Of a stretch of 13,373 nucleotides of DNA, positions 1 through 7,575 are shown piece by piece (positions within the stretch are counted from its first letter, which is position 1; every line of letters starts with the position of its first letter). The stretch is taken from assembly GCA_012517025.1 (NCBI GenBank), contig JAAYVT010000593.1, positions 1 to 13,373 of the forward strand, given 5' to 3'. Made by a program: the position numbers and the translations under genes. Source of the DNA: Phyllobacteriaceae bacterium (lineage in GTDB: Bacteria > Pseudomonadota > Alphaproteobacteria > Rhizobiales > Ancalomicrobiaceae). The notes beneath the pieces were generated by a model. That model saw only the letters and a program-made list of their open reading frames with translations. It was not told where the DNA came from and did not search any database.

Positions 1-257
1 ACCATGAAGGCGCTGTCGTTGCGCATGTCGAGGCCGAGCTCGATCGAGGTCTCCGACTGGAACGTCGCCGAGGCGAAACAGCCCCGCCGCTGCGCGTTGG
101 CGGCGATCGTCCAGCCGCGCACGTTGTCGACTTCCCGATCGATCGTGTAGGGCGTCCCCGCCGACGCGCTCCCCACCGCCGACAGCACCGCTCCCGTGAA
201 CAGGAGCGCCCGCGAAACGGTGGCGACGACCGCGCGATGTTCCCTCGACGACCTCAT
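1..257 (-). CDS. Secreted hypothetical protein, N-terminal part (runs off the window)
   Basis: Open reading frame of 85 codons from ATG at 257 to the window edge, so the C-terminus is missing. A purine-rich Shine-Dalgarno run (GGGGGAGAGG) lies just upstream. The N-terminus is a typical Sec signal peptide: Arg-containing n-region, hydrophobic core around residues 16-26, and an Ala-X-Ala site (SASA, then GTPY) predicting cleavage near residue 31. The visible mature part contains VRGWTIAAN, a Cys in RRGCFASATF and a LGLDMRNDSAFM stretch. This resembles small periplasmic hypothetical proteins of Rhizobiales, but I recognise no named domain. It lies 102 bp downstream of the methyltransferase-like gene on the same strand, so co-transcription is possible but unproven. 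Function unknown. Confidence 0.75.
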   Translation of the reverse strand, partial: MRSSREHRAVVATVSRALLFTGAVLSAVGSASAGTPYTIDREVDNVRGWTIAANAQRRGCFASATFQSETSIELGLDMRNDSAFM

Positions 258-286
258 GACGAGCCTCTCCCCCGATCCGGAACCGC

Positions 287-298
287 AGCGACGTCGCT
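287..298. repeat. 12-bp perfect palindrome upstream of the secreted-protein gene
   Basis: AGCGACGTCGCT is its own reverse complement and lies about 30 bp upstream of the ATG at 257, in the 102-bp gap behind the methyltransferase-like gene. It could be a regulator site or chance in GC-rich DNA; nothing else in the sequence decides between these. Confidence 0.25.
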
Positions 299-359
299 CT
301 CCGTCACCCACCCCCGGGCCGGTCCCGCGACGAGAGGCTACTTGTCCCGCTCCGCCGGT

Positions 360-1235
360 TCAAGGCGCCGAAGGGTCGATTCGTTTCTCCACGGACGGCG
401 TGCCGCACGCGACCGCCCCGCCCTCCCGCGATCGTCCGCCGCGACCGCGTGCCTGCGCCGCGTGGAAGTCGACGAAGCCGTGGGCGCGATGGACGATGGC
501 GTGATCGTCCGCCCATTCGCCGAGCGGTGCCAGACACCAATCCCAATCGGCGTCGGCGGCCGGCAGCGCCACCCCCTCGAGCAGATCCCGCGTCTCCACC
601 ACCCGTCCCTCGGCGTCGACGTCGAGCCCGTGCGAATCGGTCAGCAGGCACACCCGCCCGGAGAACCGCGCCAAGGCGGCGAGATGCCCCTCGACGATCC
701 GCCGCCCGAGCCCGACGTGGCGCCGCCGCCGCGCGCTCGACATCCGCTCCAGCCGGTCGACCGGCTGCAGCGCCAGCTGCGACAGGCAATTCGCCGAGAT
801 CACCAGATCGATCGCCGGGTCGGCGGCGAAGCGCGCCAGCGGATCGGCGAGCCCGGTCGCCCGGTCGAGCAGCAGATCGGTCGCGCCGGTGACGTCGAGC
901 GCCACCAGCGCGACGTTGGCGTGGCGTCGCGCCTTCAGACGCGCCGGCCAAAGATGCACCACGTCGACCAGCATCACCGTCTCGAAACGCTCGGCGAGGA
1001 GGGCGAGCGGCACGTCGCGCACCAGCCCCGAGCCGAGCACCAGACAGGTGCGCCGGCGCTCGCAACCCTCCACCGCCGCCGTCACGATGGCGTGGCAGTG
1101 CGCCTCGTGCGCGCTCCAGTCGCGCCGGCAACGCACGCTGCGCGACCACAGCGACACCGCCGCGGTCAGATGTCCGGTCCGCCGCGCGTCGAGCGAGGCC
1201 GGGGTCAGGCACCAGGTGAGAATCTCGGCGAGCAT
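360..1235 (-). CDS. Class I SAM-dependent methyltransferase-like protein (divergent)
   Basis: Protein of 291 aa starting at ATG 1235 with a GAGGGG ribosome site close upstream. A Rossmann-type methyltransferase core can be read: a glycine-rich loop LVLGSG at residues 65-70, an acidic strand end VMLVDVV with Asp91 where SAM hydroxyls are usually bound, a DLVISANCLSQL strand at 143-154 in the motif IV position, and VCLLTDS near 195-201. Motif I is degenerate: LGSGLVRD replaces the usual three-glycine pattern. The C-terminal 30 residues are Arg/Gly-rich and look disordered. It is divergent from ispZ across a 114-bp gap and followed by the secreted hypothetical gene. The substrate cannot be inferred, and the protein may have lost catalysis. 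The fold call is fairly secure, the activity is not. Confidence 0.65.
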   Translation of the reverse strand: MLAEILTWCLTPASLDARRTGHLTAAVSLWSRSVRCRRDWSAHEAHCHAIVTAAVEGCERRRTCLVLGSGLVRDVPLALLAERFETVMLVDVVHLWPARLKARRHANVALVALDVTGATDLLLDRATGLADPLARFAADPAIDLVISANCLSQLALQPVDRLERMSSARRRRHVGLGRRIVEGHLAALARFSGRVCLLTDSHGLDVDAEGRVVETRDLLEGVALPAADADWDWCLAPLGEWADDHAIVHRAHGFVDFHAAQARGRGGRSREGGAVACGTPSVEKRIDPSAP

Positions 1236-1349
1236 CGGCCCCTCGCGAATCGTCGCGGCGCCCCGAGCCTAACGGATCTTCCCCCGCGCAGGCGACGCCG
1301 ACCCCGCTCCTGTGCTAGAGGAGGCCGGTTTTCACCGAAGGACCTCTCG

Positions 1350-1970
1350 ATGACCGCTCCCGACGGCCCCGCCCCCGCCCCTCGCCGCGACCTGCACGGT
1401 TGGCGCAAGGCCGCGCTCGAACTCGGGCCGCTCGCCGTCTTCTTCGCCGTCAACGCGCTGACGAGCAAGACCCACGGCCTCTATCCGGCGACCGCCGCCT
1501 TCATGCTCGCCACCGTCGTCGCCCTGACGATCTCGTGGATCGCGGTGCGGCGGCTGCCGATCATGCCGCTGGTCTCCGGCGTGGTGGTGCTGATCTTCGG
1601 CTCGCTCACCTTGTGGCTGCAGGACGAGCTCTTCATCAAGCTGAAGCCGACGATCGTCAACGTGCTGTTCGGCTCGGTGCTGCTCGGCGGCCTCCTCTTC
1701 GGAAAATCGCTGCTCGGCCTCGTCTTCGAGGCGGTGTTCGAGCTCGACGAAGACGGCTGGCGCAAGCTCACCTTCCGCTGGGGGGTGTTCTTCTTCGTCC
1801 TCGCCGGCCTCAACGAAGTGGTCTGGCGCAATTTCTCCACCGACGCCTGGGTGTCGTTCAAGGTCTTCGGCATCATGCCGCTGACCTTCGTCTTCGCGCT
1901 GACCCAGGTGCCGCTGATCCAGAAGCACGCGATCGAGAAGCCGGAGGACGGCCCCTCCGACCCCGCCTGA
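1350..1970 (+). CDS. ispZ: Septation protein A (IspZ/YciB family inner-membrane protein)
   Basis: Protein of 206 aa, slightly longer than the usual 180-200 aa because of a Pro-rich N-terminal extension. The start at 1350 is set by GAAGGA at 1337-1342 with 7-nt spacing; an in-frame extension further upstream has no family similarity. About five hydrophobic segments follow (roughly residues 24-38, 48-66, 70-90, 102-126, 143-157, with a last one at 172-190). Family hallmarks near the C-terminus are NEVVWRNFSTDAW (155-167) followed by FKVFGIMPLTF. YciB proteins are polytopic membrane proteins linked to cell-envelope integrity and septation; the molecular role is not settled. In relatives it is often near ftsY, which is not in this window. 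Its TGA directly abuts the stop codon of the convergent LysE gene. A GCTAGAG -10-like element lies at 1314-1320. Confidence 0.92.
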   Translation: MTAPDGPAPAPRRDLHGWRKAALELGPLAVFFAVNALTSKTHGLYPATAAFMLATVVALTISWIAVRRLPIMPLVSGVVVLIFGSLTLWLQDELFIKLKPTIVNVLFGSVLLGGLLFGKSLLGLVFEAVFELDEDGWRKLTFRWGVFFFVLAGLNEVVWRNFSTDAWVSFKVFGIMPLTFVFALTQVPLIQKHAIEKPEDGPSDPA

Positions 1971-2630
1971 TCAGGTCCGCGACAGCACCAGCCGCGCCGC
2001 GAAGGCGCCGAACAGCGTGGCGAGCGTCCAATCGAGCGCGCGCCTCAGCCGCCGCGACCGGGCGAAGGCGCCGGAGACCCGCTCCGCCGCCAGGATCATC
2101 ACCGCGCAACACGGCGCCCCGACGACGCCGTAGAGCCCACCGAGCACCGCCATCCGGAAGGCGGCGTGCGGATCGGCCGGATCGACGAACTGCGGCAGGA
2201 ACGTCACGAAGAACAGCACGATCTTCGGATTGAGGATGTTGACCCCGAGCCCGGCGAGGAAGGCGCGGCCGAGCGATCCGCCCTCTCCGGTCGTGGCCGT
2301 CTTCGGCTCGAACATCGAGCCGTGCCGCAGCGTCTGGACCGCCAGCACGACGAGATAGGCCGCGCCCACCCCTTTCAGCACGGCGAAGGCGGTGCCCGAG
2401 GCGGCGAGCAGCGCGGAGAGGCCGAACGCGGCGAGCGCGGTGTGGACATAGAGCCCGGCCGTCGTCCCGGCGAGCGCGGCGAAGCCGGCCGCCCGCCCCT
2501 GCGCCAGAGTGCGGCCGAGGAACAGCGCCATGTCGGGGCCCGGCGTGAACACCAGAACCAGCACCGCCGCCACATAGGCGGCGACCGTGGCGAGGCTCGG
2601 CAAGGCCGCGATCCAGTCGGAACCGATCAT
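1971..2630 (-). CDS. LysE/RhtB-family amino-acid exporter (copy 1)
   Basis: Protein of 219 aa from ATG at 2630, preceded by an AAAGGCGA ribosome site. A GTG 45 nt further upstream would add a basic peptide not seen in the family, so the ATG is preferred. The family fingerprint is clear: FTPGPDM at residues 28-34 after the first membrane helix, and NILNPKIVLFFVTFLPQF at 131-148 in the middle of the protein. About six hydrophobic segments fit the LysE fold. These inner-membrane proteins export amino acids such as lysine, threonine, homoserine or leucine; the substrate cannot be read from the sequence. It is divergent from the PAP2 gene (95-bp gap) and convergent with ispZ with no spacer: the two stop codons form TGA|TCA. 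Confidence 0.9.
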   Translation of the reverse strand: MIGSDWIAALPSLATVAAYVAAVLVLVFTPGPDMALFLGRTLAQGRAAGFAALAGTTAGLYVHTALAAFGLSALLAASGTAFAVLKGVGAAYLVVLAVQTLRHGSMFEPKTATTGEGGSLGRAFLAGLGVNILNPKIVLFFVTFLPQFVDPADPHAAFRMAVLGGLYGVVGAPCCAVMILAAERVSGAFARSRRLRRALDWTLATLFGAFAARLVLSRT

Positions 2631-2669
2631 CGTTTCGCCTTTCGGACGACGGAGAGAGGGGGGCGACTT

Positions 2670-2697
2670 TTGCACGGAGAGCCGGAACCGGCTAGAG
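2670..2697 (+). promoter_or_regulatory. Candidate sigma-70-type promoter of the PAP2 gene
   Basis: TTGCAC (2670-2675) and CTAGAG (2692-2697) are separated by 16 nt and end 28 nt before the ATG at 2726. This approximates the alphaproteobacterial pattern CTTGAC-N17-CTATAT. No transcription start is known; this is a motif match only. Confidence 0.4.
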
Positions 2698-2725
2698 CAG
2701 GGGCCGCCGAAAGTCAGGAGACCAC

Positions 2726-3523
2726 ATGACGCGCCCGACCGACACCGTCGCCGGTTTGATCCGGGAGATCGCCACCACCCGTCCGATCTTCGCCGCCGTC
2801 TGCCTCACCGCCTTCGTCTCCGGCGTCGCCCTGCTCTTCCCCGGCATCGACGTCGCCGTCGCCGGCCTGTTCCATCACCCCGGCGTCTACGCCGACACGC
2901 CGTTTCCGGCCGAGGACTGGTCGCTCCTGCAGACCCTGCGCCGCGCCGGCATGGGGGTGACGCGCTGGGCGACGATCGTCCTCCTCCTCGCCCTCCTCGC
3001 CAAGGTGGTCGTGCCGCTGCTCGCCCGCGCCTTTTCCACCCGCAAACTGCTGTTCCTGCTGGTGAGCCTCACCGTCGGCCCCGGCCTGTTGATCAACGGC
3101 TTCTTCAAGGAACTGTGGGGCCGCCCGCGCCCGGTCGAGACCACGATCTTCGGCGGTCCGTGGCCGTTCATGCCGGCCTGGATCCCCGGCGGCGACTGCC
3201 CGACCAACTGTTCCTTCCCCTCCGGCGAGGCATCCGGCGCGGCGTGGTTGCTCGCGCTGGTGTTCGTCGTGCCGGAGCGCTGGCGCAAGCCGACGCTCGC
3301 CGCGGTGATCGCCTGGACGCTGGCGATCTCGTTCAACCGCATGGTCTTCGGCTCGCACTTCCTCTCCGACGTGGTGATCGGCTGGAGCCTGATGTTGGTG
3401 GTGGTGTTGACGGCCCGCGAGCTGATCCTGATCCGCCTCCCCGACGCCACGATCGCCCGGATCGACGCCGCCCTCGCCCGCCTCGGCGAGCGGCTCACCG
3501 CGCCGTTCCGACCGCGTCTCTGA
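2726..3523 (+). CDS. Membrane PAP2-family phosphatase, lipid A phosphatase-like, PSGE variant
   Basis: Protein of 265 aa; AGGAG at 2716-2720 sets the start. Six hydrophobic segments surround the three PAP2 signatures: K-x6-RP at Lys128/Arg135-Pro136 (KELWGRPRP), PSGE at 165-168, and R-x5-H-x3-D at Arg205/His211/Asp215 (RMVFGSHFLSD). Spacing between motifs (28 and 35 residues) is normal. PAP2 enzymes remove phosphate from lipids or undecaprenyl pyrophosphate with the active site at the periplasmic face; the layout and length resemble LpxE/LpxF-like lipid A phosphatases. The second motif has Glu where most members have His (PSGH), a residue thought to act with Arg and the nucleophilic His211. 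I recall SGE forms in some alphaproteobacterial members but cannot verify this. The substrate is therefore open. The last 29 bp overlap the convergent DUF1850 gene. Confidence 0.88.
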   Translation: MTRPTDTVAGLIREIATTRPIFAAVCLTAFVSGVALLFPGIDVAVAGLFHHPGVYADTPFPAEDWSLLQTLRRAGMGVTRWATIVLLLALLAKVVVPLLARAFSTRKLLFLLVSLTVGPGLLINGFFKELWGRPRPVETTIFGGPWPFMPAWIPGGDCPTNCSFPSGEASGAAWLLALVFVVPERWRKPTLAAVIAWTLAISFNRMVFGSHFLSDVVIGWSLMLVVVLTARELILIRLPDATIARIDAALARLGERLTAPFRPRL

Positions 3524-3899
3524 GCTGCCCGTCGTCGTCGCAGACCGTCATCGTCACCGGATCGACGTCCGCCGGCAGCAGATCGCCCATCGGCCGGCAG
3601 CGCCCGTCCTCGCAGATCCGCCAATCGGCGGTCGCCCCGGAACGCGCCAACACGACGCGGGGCTGCGGCGGCAGGCTCGGCCGCCATTCCCAGGCGTCGC
3701 CGACCCGGCGCGCGCCCTCGCCCGCCTCCATCCCGGCGCCGGAGCCGCGCACCCGCGCCGCCTCGATCACCAGACCCGCCGCCGTCGCCCGCCAGTCCTC
3801 CTCCCACGGGATCTTCTCGACCGAGTGGGTCCAGGCGAGCGTCGCCCTCTCACCCGAGAGCGGCAGGATCAACGCGCCGGCGATCAAGCAGATCTTCAT
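3495..3899 (-). CDS. DUF1850 protein, accessory to the TAXI-TRAP transporter
   Basis: Protein of 134 aa. Its ATG (3899-3897) overlaps the permease stop codon as ATGA, so translational coupling is likely. Residues 1-15 are hydrophobic (MKICLIAGALILPL), suggesting export or membrane anchoring, though this is shorter than a standard signal peptide. The DUF1850 signature is visible as LAWTHSVEKIPWEEDW at 21-36 (HSVE and the W-E-E-W cluster). Two cysteines, ICEDGRC at 95-101, could pair if the protein is periplasmic. Genes of this family recurrently accompany TAXI-type TRAP transporters, but their biochemical role is not established as far as I know. Here it is the last gene of the transporter operon, and its 3' end overlaps the convergent PAP2 gene by 29 bp. 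Confidence 0.85.
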   Translation of the reverse strand: MKICLIAGALILPLSGERATLAWTHSVEKIPWEEDWRATAAGLVIEAARVRGSGAGMEAGEGARRVGDAWEWRPSLPPQPRVVLARSGATADWRICEDGRCRPMGDLLPADVDPVTMTVCDDDGQLRDAVGTAR

Positions 3900-6181
3900 G
3901 CCGCCGCCCGCGAGGTCGGCTTCGCCCCGCGCGTCCGCGTCCAGTGCAACGCCACGAAGGCCACGCCGAGACCGACGCCGACCGCGTCCGTCCACGGCGC
4001 CGCCGCGGCCAGGAAGCCCGCCGCCGCCACCGCGAGCAGCCGCTCGACGATGAGGAGATGGGCCCGGCCGTAGCCGATCGCCGCCGCGCCCCACAGCGCC
4101 ACCGCCGCCAGCGCCTTGAGGATCATGGTGACGACGTCGACCCAATGGGCGAAGCCGGCAGGCCCGTGCGGCTGCAGCATCAGGGCCGGATCGTAGACCG
4201 CGAGATAGGGGATGACGAAGCCCGGCAGCGCGATCCGCAGCGCCTCGAAGCCGATGCGGAAGCCGCTGGTCCGCGCGATCGGCGCGGCGGCGAAGGCGGC
4301 GAGCGCCACCGGCGGGGTGAGGTCGGCCATGATGCCGAAATAGAAGACGAACATGTGGCTGACGATCAGCGGCACCCCGAGCGCCAGGAGGGCCGGTGCG
4401 GCGATCGACGAGGTGATGATGTAGTTCGGGATGGTCGGGATGCCCATGCCGAGCACCAGGCTGACCAGCATGGTCAGGATCAGCGAGGTGAAGAGCGAGT
4501 TGCGGCCGATGTCGACCACCCAGTTGCCGAAGATCGTGCCGACCCCGGTCAGCGTCATGGTGCCGACGACGATGCCGACCACCGCGCAGGCGAGACCGAC
4601 CGGAAGCGCCTGCCGCGCCCCGTCGGCGAGGGCGTCGCGGCACATCACGAGCGTCGCCCGGCCGCCGCGCGAGAACGCCGTCGCCACGATCGCCGCTCCG
4701 ACCAGGACGAGAAGCGTCGTCACTCCGATCGCCAGCGAGGCGGCGGCGAGAAGCCCGAGCCCGATCCAGAAGATCATCCGCACCGTCTGCGCGCCGATGC
4801 CGAGCGCCATCGACCCGGCGACCACCAGCAACACCGTCAGCGCGAGGCCGACCGATCCGGCGAAGAGCGGCGTGTAGCCGGCGAAGAGCAGCCACACCAA
4901 CACGGCGAGCGGCAACACCAAGTGCCAGCGTTCGGCCAGCGACCGCTTGGCGTCCGGCAGATCGGCCCGCGCCAGCCCGACGAGGCCGCAGCGCCCGGCC
5001 TCGAGATGCACCGCGAGGAAGGCCGAGGCGTAATAGAGCACCGCCGGCACCACCGCCGCCTTGACGATCTCGAAATAGGGAACGTCGATCGTCTCCGCCA
5101 TGATGAAGGCGACCGCCCCCATCACCGGCGGCATGATCTGCCCGCCCATCGACGCCGTCGCCTCGACCCCGCCGGCGAAGGCGGCGCGATAGCCGAAGCG
5201 CTTCATCAGAGGAATGGTGAACTGGCCGACGGCGACGACGTTCGCCACCCCCGAGCCCGAGATCGTCCCCATCAAGGCCGAGGAGAACACCGCGACCTTC
5301 GCCGGCCCACCCCGCGCCATGCCGAACAGGCCCATGGCGACGTCGGTGAACAGCGCGATCATCCCGGCGCGTTCGAGGAACGAGCCGAACAGGATGAACA
5401 GGAAGATGTAGGTGGCGGAGACCAGCGTCGGGGTGGCGTAGAGCCCCTCGGTGCCGAAGCTCATGTGCTCGACCACCTGCGAGAGCCCGTAGGGCCGATG
5501 GTCGAACGGGCGCGGCAGATGGTCGCCGAGCAGGCAATAGGCGAGGAACACCCCCGCCACGATCGGCAGCGCCGGCCCCATGAACCGCCACACCAACACG
5601 AACAGCACCACCATCGCCGCGATGCCGACGCCGAGATCGAGCCCGGAGAGATCGCCCGAGCGCTCGACCAGATCGGCGTAGAACGCCCAGTGATAGAGCC
5701 CGACCGCGAAGCCGACCCCGGCGAGGGCGAGCAGAAACACCCGGTCGAGCCCCGACTTCGCCCGATGAAGCGCCAGCGCCGACGCCCCGACCAGACACAG
5801 GAAACCGACGTGGACGGCGCGCACCACCTGGCTCGGCGGATTGCCGGTGTAACGGGCGATCAACGCGAAGGCGCCGAGGAGGGCGAGGAAGCCGAGCGGC
5901 CCGTCGAGCCCGATCCGCCGCCGCGCCGCCGCGACCGCGAGCCACACCGCCCAGACCGCGAAGGCGACCTCGGTGAAGTGGATCGCCGTCAGGCCGAAGG
6001 CGATCGGCCGATCGAGCGGGATCGAGAAGGCGGTGACCACCTGGAACGCCGAGAAGGCGACCGAGATCCAATAGAGCAGACGGCCGGAAAAACCGTCGCC
6101 GTGATCGGCGGGAAGCCCGTGCTCCGGATCGACCGCCCGGATCGGGGCCTCCTCCGTCGCGGCCGTGCGCGTCTCGACCAT
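3896..6181 (-). CDS. TAXI-type TRAP transporter, fused 4TM/12TM permease
   Basis: Protein of 761 aa. The start at ATG 6181 (MVETRTAATEE) is chosen over an upstream ATG at 6280 because of CGGAGT upstream and because the longer version adds a non-hydrophobic Arg-rich leader. Residues ~35-210 form the small-subunit-like (DctQ-type) helices and ~210-660 the large DctM-type domain. Hallmarks are the two re-entrant-loop regions: GTISGSGVANVVAVGQF (305-321) with GGQIMPPVMGAVAF (346-359), and GMGIPTIPNYIITSS (578-592) with FGIMADLTPPVALAAF (615-630). Extra helices follow at ~683-745. TRAP permeases import substrate driven by an ion gradient, using a periplasmic binding protein. It lies 112 bp after the binding-protein gene and overlaps the DUF1850 gene by 4 nt. 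Confidence 0.95.
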   Translation of the reverse strand: MVETRTAATEEAPIRAVDPEHGLPADHGDGFSGRLLYWISVAFSAFQVVTAFSIPLDRPIAFGLTAIHFTEVAFAVWAVWLAVAAARRRIGLDGPLGFLALLGAFALIARYTGNPPSQVVRAVHVGFLCLVGASALALHRAKSGLDRVFLLALAGVGFAVGLYHWAFYADLVERSGDLSGLDLGVGIAAMVVLFVLVWRFMGPALPIVAGVFLAYCLLGDHLPRPFDHRPYGLSQVVEHMSFGTEGLYATPTLVSATYIFLFILFGSFLERAGMIALFTDVAMGLFGMARGGPAKVAVFSSALMGTISGSGVANVVAVGQFTIPLMKRFGYRAAFAGGVEATASMGGQIMPPVMGAVAFIMAETIDVPYFEIVKAAVVPAVLYYASAFLAVHLEAGRCGLVGLARADLPDAKRSLAERWHLVLPLAVLVWLLFAGYTPLFAGSVGLALTVLLVVAGSMALGIGAQTVRMIFWIGLGLLAAASLAIGVTTLLVLVGAAIVATAFSRGGRATLVMCRDALADGARQALPVGLACAVVGIVVGTMTLTGVGTIFGNWVVDIGRNSLFTSLILTMLVSLVLGMGIPTIPNYIITSSIAAPALLALGVPLIVSHMFVFYFGIMADLTPPVALAAFAAAPIARTSGFRIGFEALRIALPGFVIPYLAVYDPALMLQPHGPAGFAHWVDVVTMILKALAAVALWGAAAIGYGRAHLLIVERLLAVAAAGFLAAAAPWTDAVGVGLGVAFVALHWTRTRGAKPTSRAAA

Positions 6182-6237
6182 GTGTATCGACTCCGAAGAA
6201 TGCGGGACCGCCGCCCGCGCGCCCACGCCGGGAGACC

Positions 6238-6258
6238 GCGACGGGGTCCGCCCGTCGC
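6238..6258 (-). promoter_or_regulatory. Strong intercistronic stem-loop between binding-protein and permease genes
   Basis: GCGACGGG (6238-6245) pairs perfectly with CCCGTCGC (6251-6258) around a 5-nt loop. It falls inside the 112-bp gap after the binding-protein stop codon. No T-tract follows on the minus strand, so it is not a classic intrinsic terminator. Such hairpins in transporter operons commonly protect the upstream binding-protein mRNA or reduce read-through to the permease; that role is inferred here. Confidence 0.55.
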
Positions 6259-6278
6259 ATCGATCGCGTCCATCGATC
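6258..6278. repeat. Two CATCGATC direct repeats in the TRAP intercistronic gap
   Basis: CATCGATC occurs at 6258-6265 and again at 6271-6278, with start points 13 bp apart. Each contains the palindrome ATCGAT, which also holds GATC. The repeats adjoin the stem-loop at 6238-6258. The function is unknown and chance is possible. Confidence 0.3.
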
Positions 6279-6293
6279 ATCCTCGACGGACGC

Positions 6294-7244
6294 TCACTTC
6301 ACGCCTTTTTCCGCGAAATACTTCGCCGCGCCCGGATGCAGCGGCACCGGCATGCCGAGCTTGGCGTTCTCGAGCTTGATGCCCTTGGCGGCCGAATGCG
6401 CCGCCTGCAGCTCGCCGAGGTTCTCGTAGATCGCCTTGGTCATCTGGTAGACGAGGTCGTCGGGCAGATCGGCGCGGGTGACGAGATAGTTGACCACCGC
6501 GGCGGTCGGCACCGGCGTGTCCTGCTTGGAATAGGTGCCGGCCGGAATCTCGGTGGCGACGAACGGCGCCCCCGCCTTGTCGACCACCGCCTGCGGGATC
6601 TCCACCACCGTGATGTCGACCGAGGAGGCGAGATCGCGGATCGACGACACGCCGAGACCGGCCGACTGCAGCGTCGCGTCGAGCTGGCGGTTCTTCATCA
6701 GCTCCACCGATTCGCCGAACGGCAGATACTCGACCTTGCCGAGATCCGAATAGGACAGCCCGGCGGCGGCCAGGATGGCACGGGCGTTGAGCTCGGTGCC
6801 CGACTTCGGCGCCCCGACCGACAGCCGCTTGCCCTTGAGATCGGCGAGCGTCTTGATGCCGCTGTCCTTCGACGCGACGATCTGGATGTAGTTCGAATAG
6901 ATCGCGGTGACGCCGCGCAGCTTGTCGAGCTTCTTCTTGAAGCCGGCCTCTTCCTCGCCCTTCCAGGCGGCGGCGAGGCTGTCGCCGAGGGAAAACGCGA
7001 TCTCGCCCTTGCCCTGCTGCAGCAGATTGAGGTTCTCGACCGAGGCCTTGGTCGCCTGCACCGTCGGCCGCGCCCCGGGGATCTTCTCGCCGAAGATCTT
7101 GGCGAGCGCCGCGCCGAGCGGGTAGTAGACGCCGGAGGTACCGCCGGACAACACGGTGACGAACTCGTCGGCACGGGCGGACACGGACGCGGTGGCGGCG
7201 AACGCCAGGGCGGCGAGCCCGGCGAGCATGGATCGAGCCTTCAT
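6294..7244 (-). CDS. TAXI-family TRAP transporter substrate-binding protein
   Basis: Protein of 316 aa from ATG 7244, with GAGGGAGA upstream. A Sec signal peptide is clear (MKARS, Ala-rich core, cleavage after SVSARA before DEF, near residue 25). The mature protein opens with the TAXI signature FVTVLSGGTSGVYYPLG (28-44), then VQATKASVENLNLLQQG (62-78) and LSVGAPKSGTELNAR (141-155), all typical of this solute-receptor family. TAXI proteins capture a small anionic ligand in the periplasm and hand it to the fused permease. Characterised members bind glutamate/glutamine or related compounds, but this ligand cannot be assigned by eye. It is the first gene of the transporter operon and the divergent neighbour of asd. 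A long ATG extension back to 7523 is rejected because it precedes the signal peptide. Confidence 0.95.
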   Translation of the reverse strand: MKARSMLAGLAALAFAATASVSARADEFVTVLSGGTSGVYYPLGAALAKIFGEKIPGARPTVQATKASVENLNLLQQGKGEIAFSLGDSLAAAWKGEEEAGFKKKLDKLRGVTAIYSNYIQIVASKDSGIKTLADLKGKRLSVGAPKSGTELNARAILAAAGLSYSDLGKVEYLPFGESVELMKNRQLDATLQSAGLGVSSIRDLASSVDITVVEIPQAVVDKAGAPFVATEIPAGTYSKQDTPVPTAAVVNYLVTRADLPDDLVYQMTKAIYENLGELQAAHSAAKGIKLENAKLGMPVPLHPGAAKYFAEKGVK

Positions 7245-7575
7245 CGAGGCGTCTCCCTCTTCGAACGTTTCCCGTCGAGAGGTCGTTTCTCGCCCCTCGC
7301 TCGTCGCCAGGATCGACCATCGCCGCCGTCGCGGCAACCTCGGAAATCCGCATTTTCGCGAAGTCGGCGATTTTTTCGGTCGATCGTTCGTTTCGCCGCT
7401 CGGCCGGAAAGGTCGTCCGTGAGTTTGCCGACCCGCCGCCTCGCCCCTTGACTTTGCCGCGTTCTTCGGGCTTCTCGACGGCGATCCGCGCGCGACGCGC
7501 GGACACCAACTGTTCGGGATCACGCGTCCGTCATGGCCTTCGTCCTCACGACGAAAACCAAAACGACCACGACGA

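Noticed and set aside
304..1212. A 302-codon minus-strand frame overlapping the methyltransferase-like gene
   Set aside because: It is an Arg/Ala/Gly-only translation in another frame of the same strand, a typical high-GC artefact.
237..1349. In-frame N-terminal extension of ispZ back to 237
   Set aside because: The extension is Arg/Pro-rich antisense of the methyltransferase-like gene. The ATG at 1350 has a good ribosome site and matches the family start region.
6182..6280. Upstream ATG for the TRAP permease at 6280
   Set aside because: It would add 33 Arg/Ser-rich residues and run through the stem-loop; the ATG at 6181 has a better ribosome site.
3944..6379. An 811-codon open frame on the plus strand opposite the TRAP permease
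   Set aside because: It is a highly charged Arg/His/Glu-rich translation without domains, mirroring the permease codon pattern in GC-rich DNA. The permease on the other strand is unmistakable.
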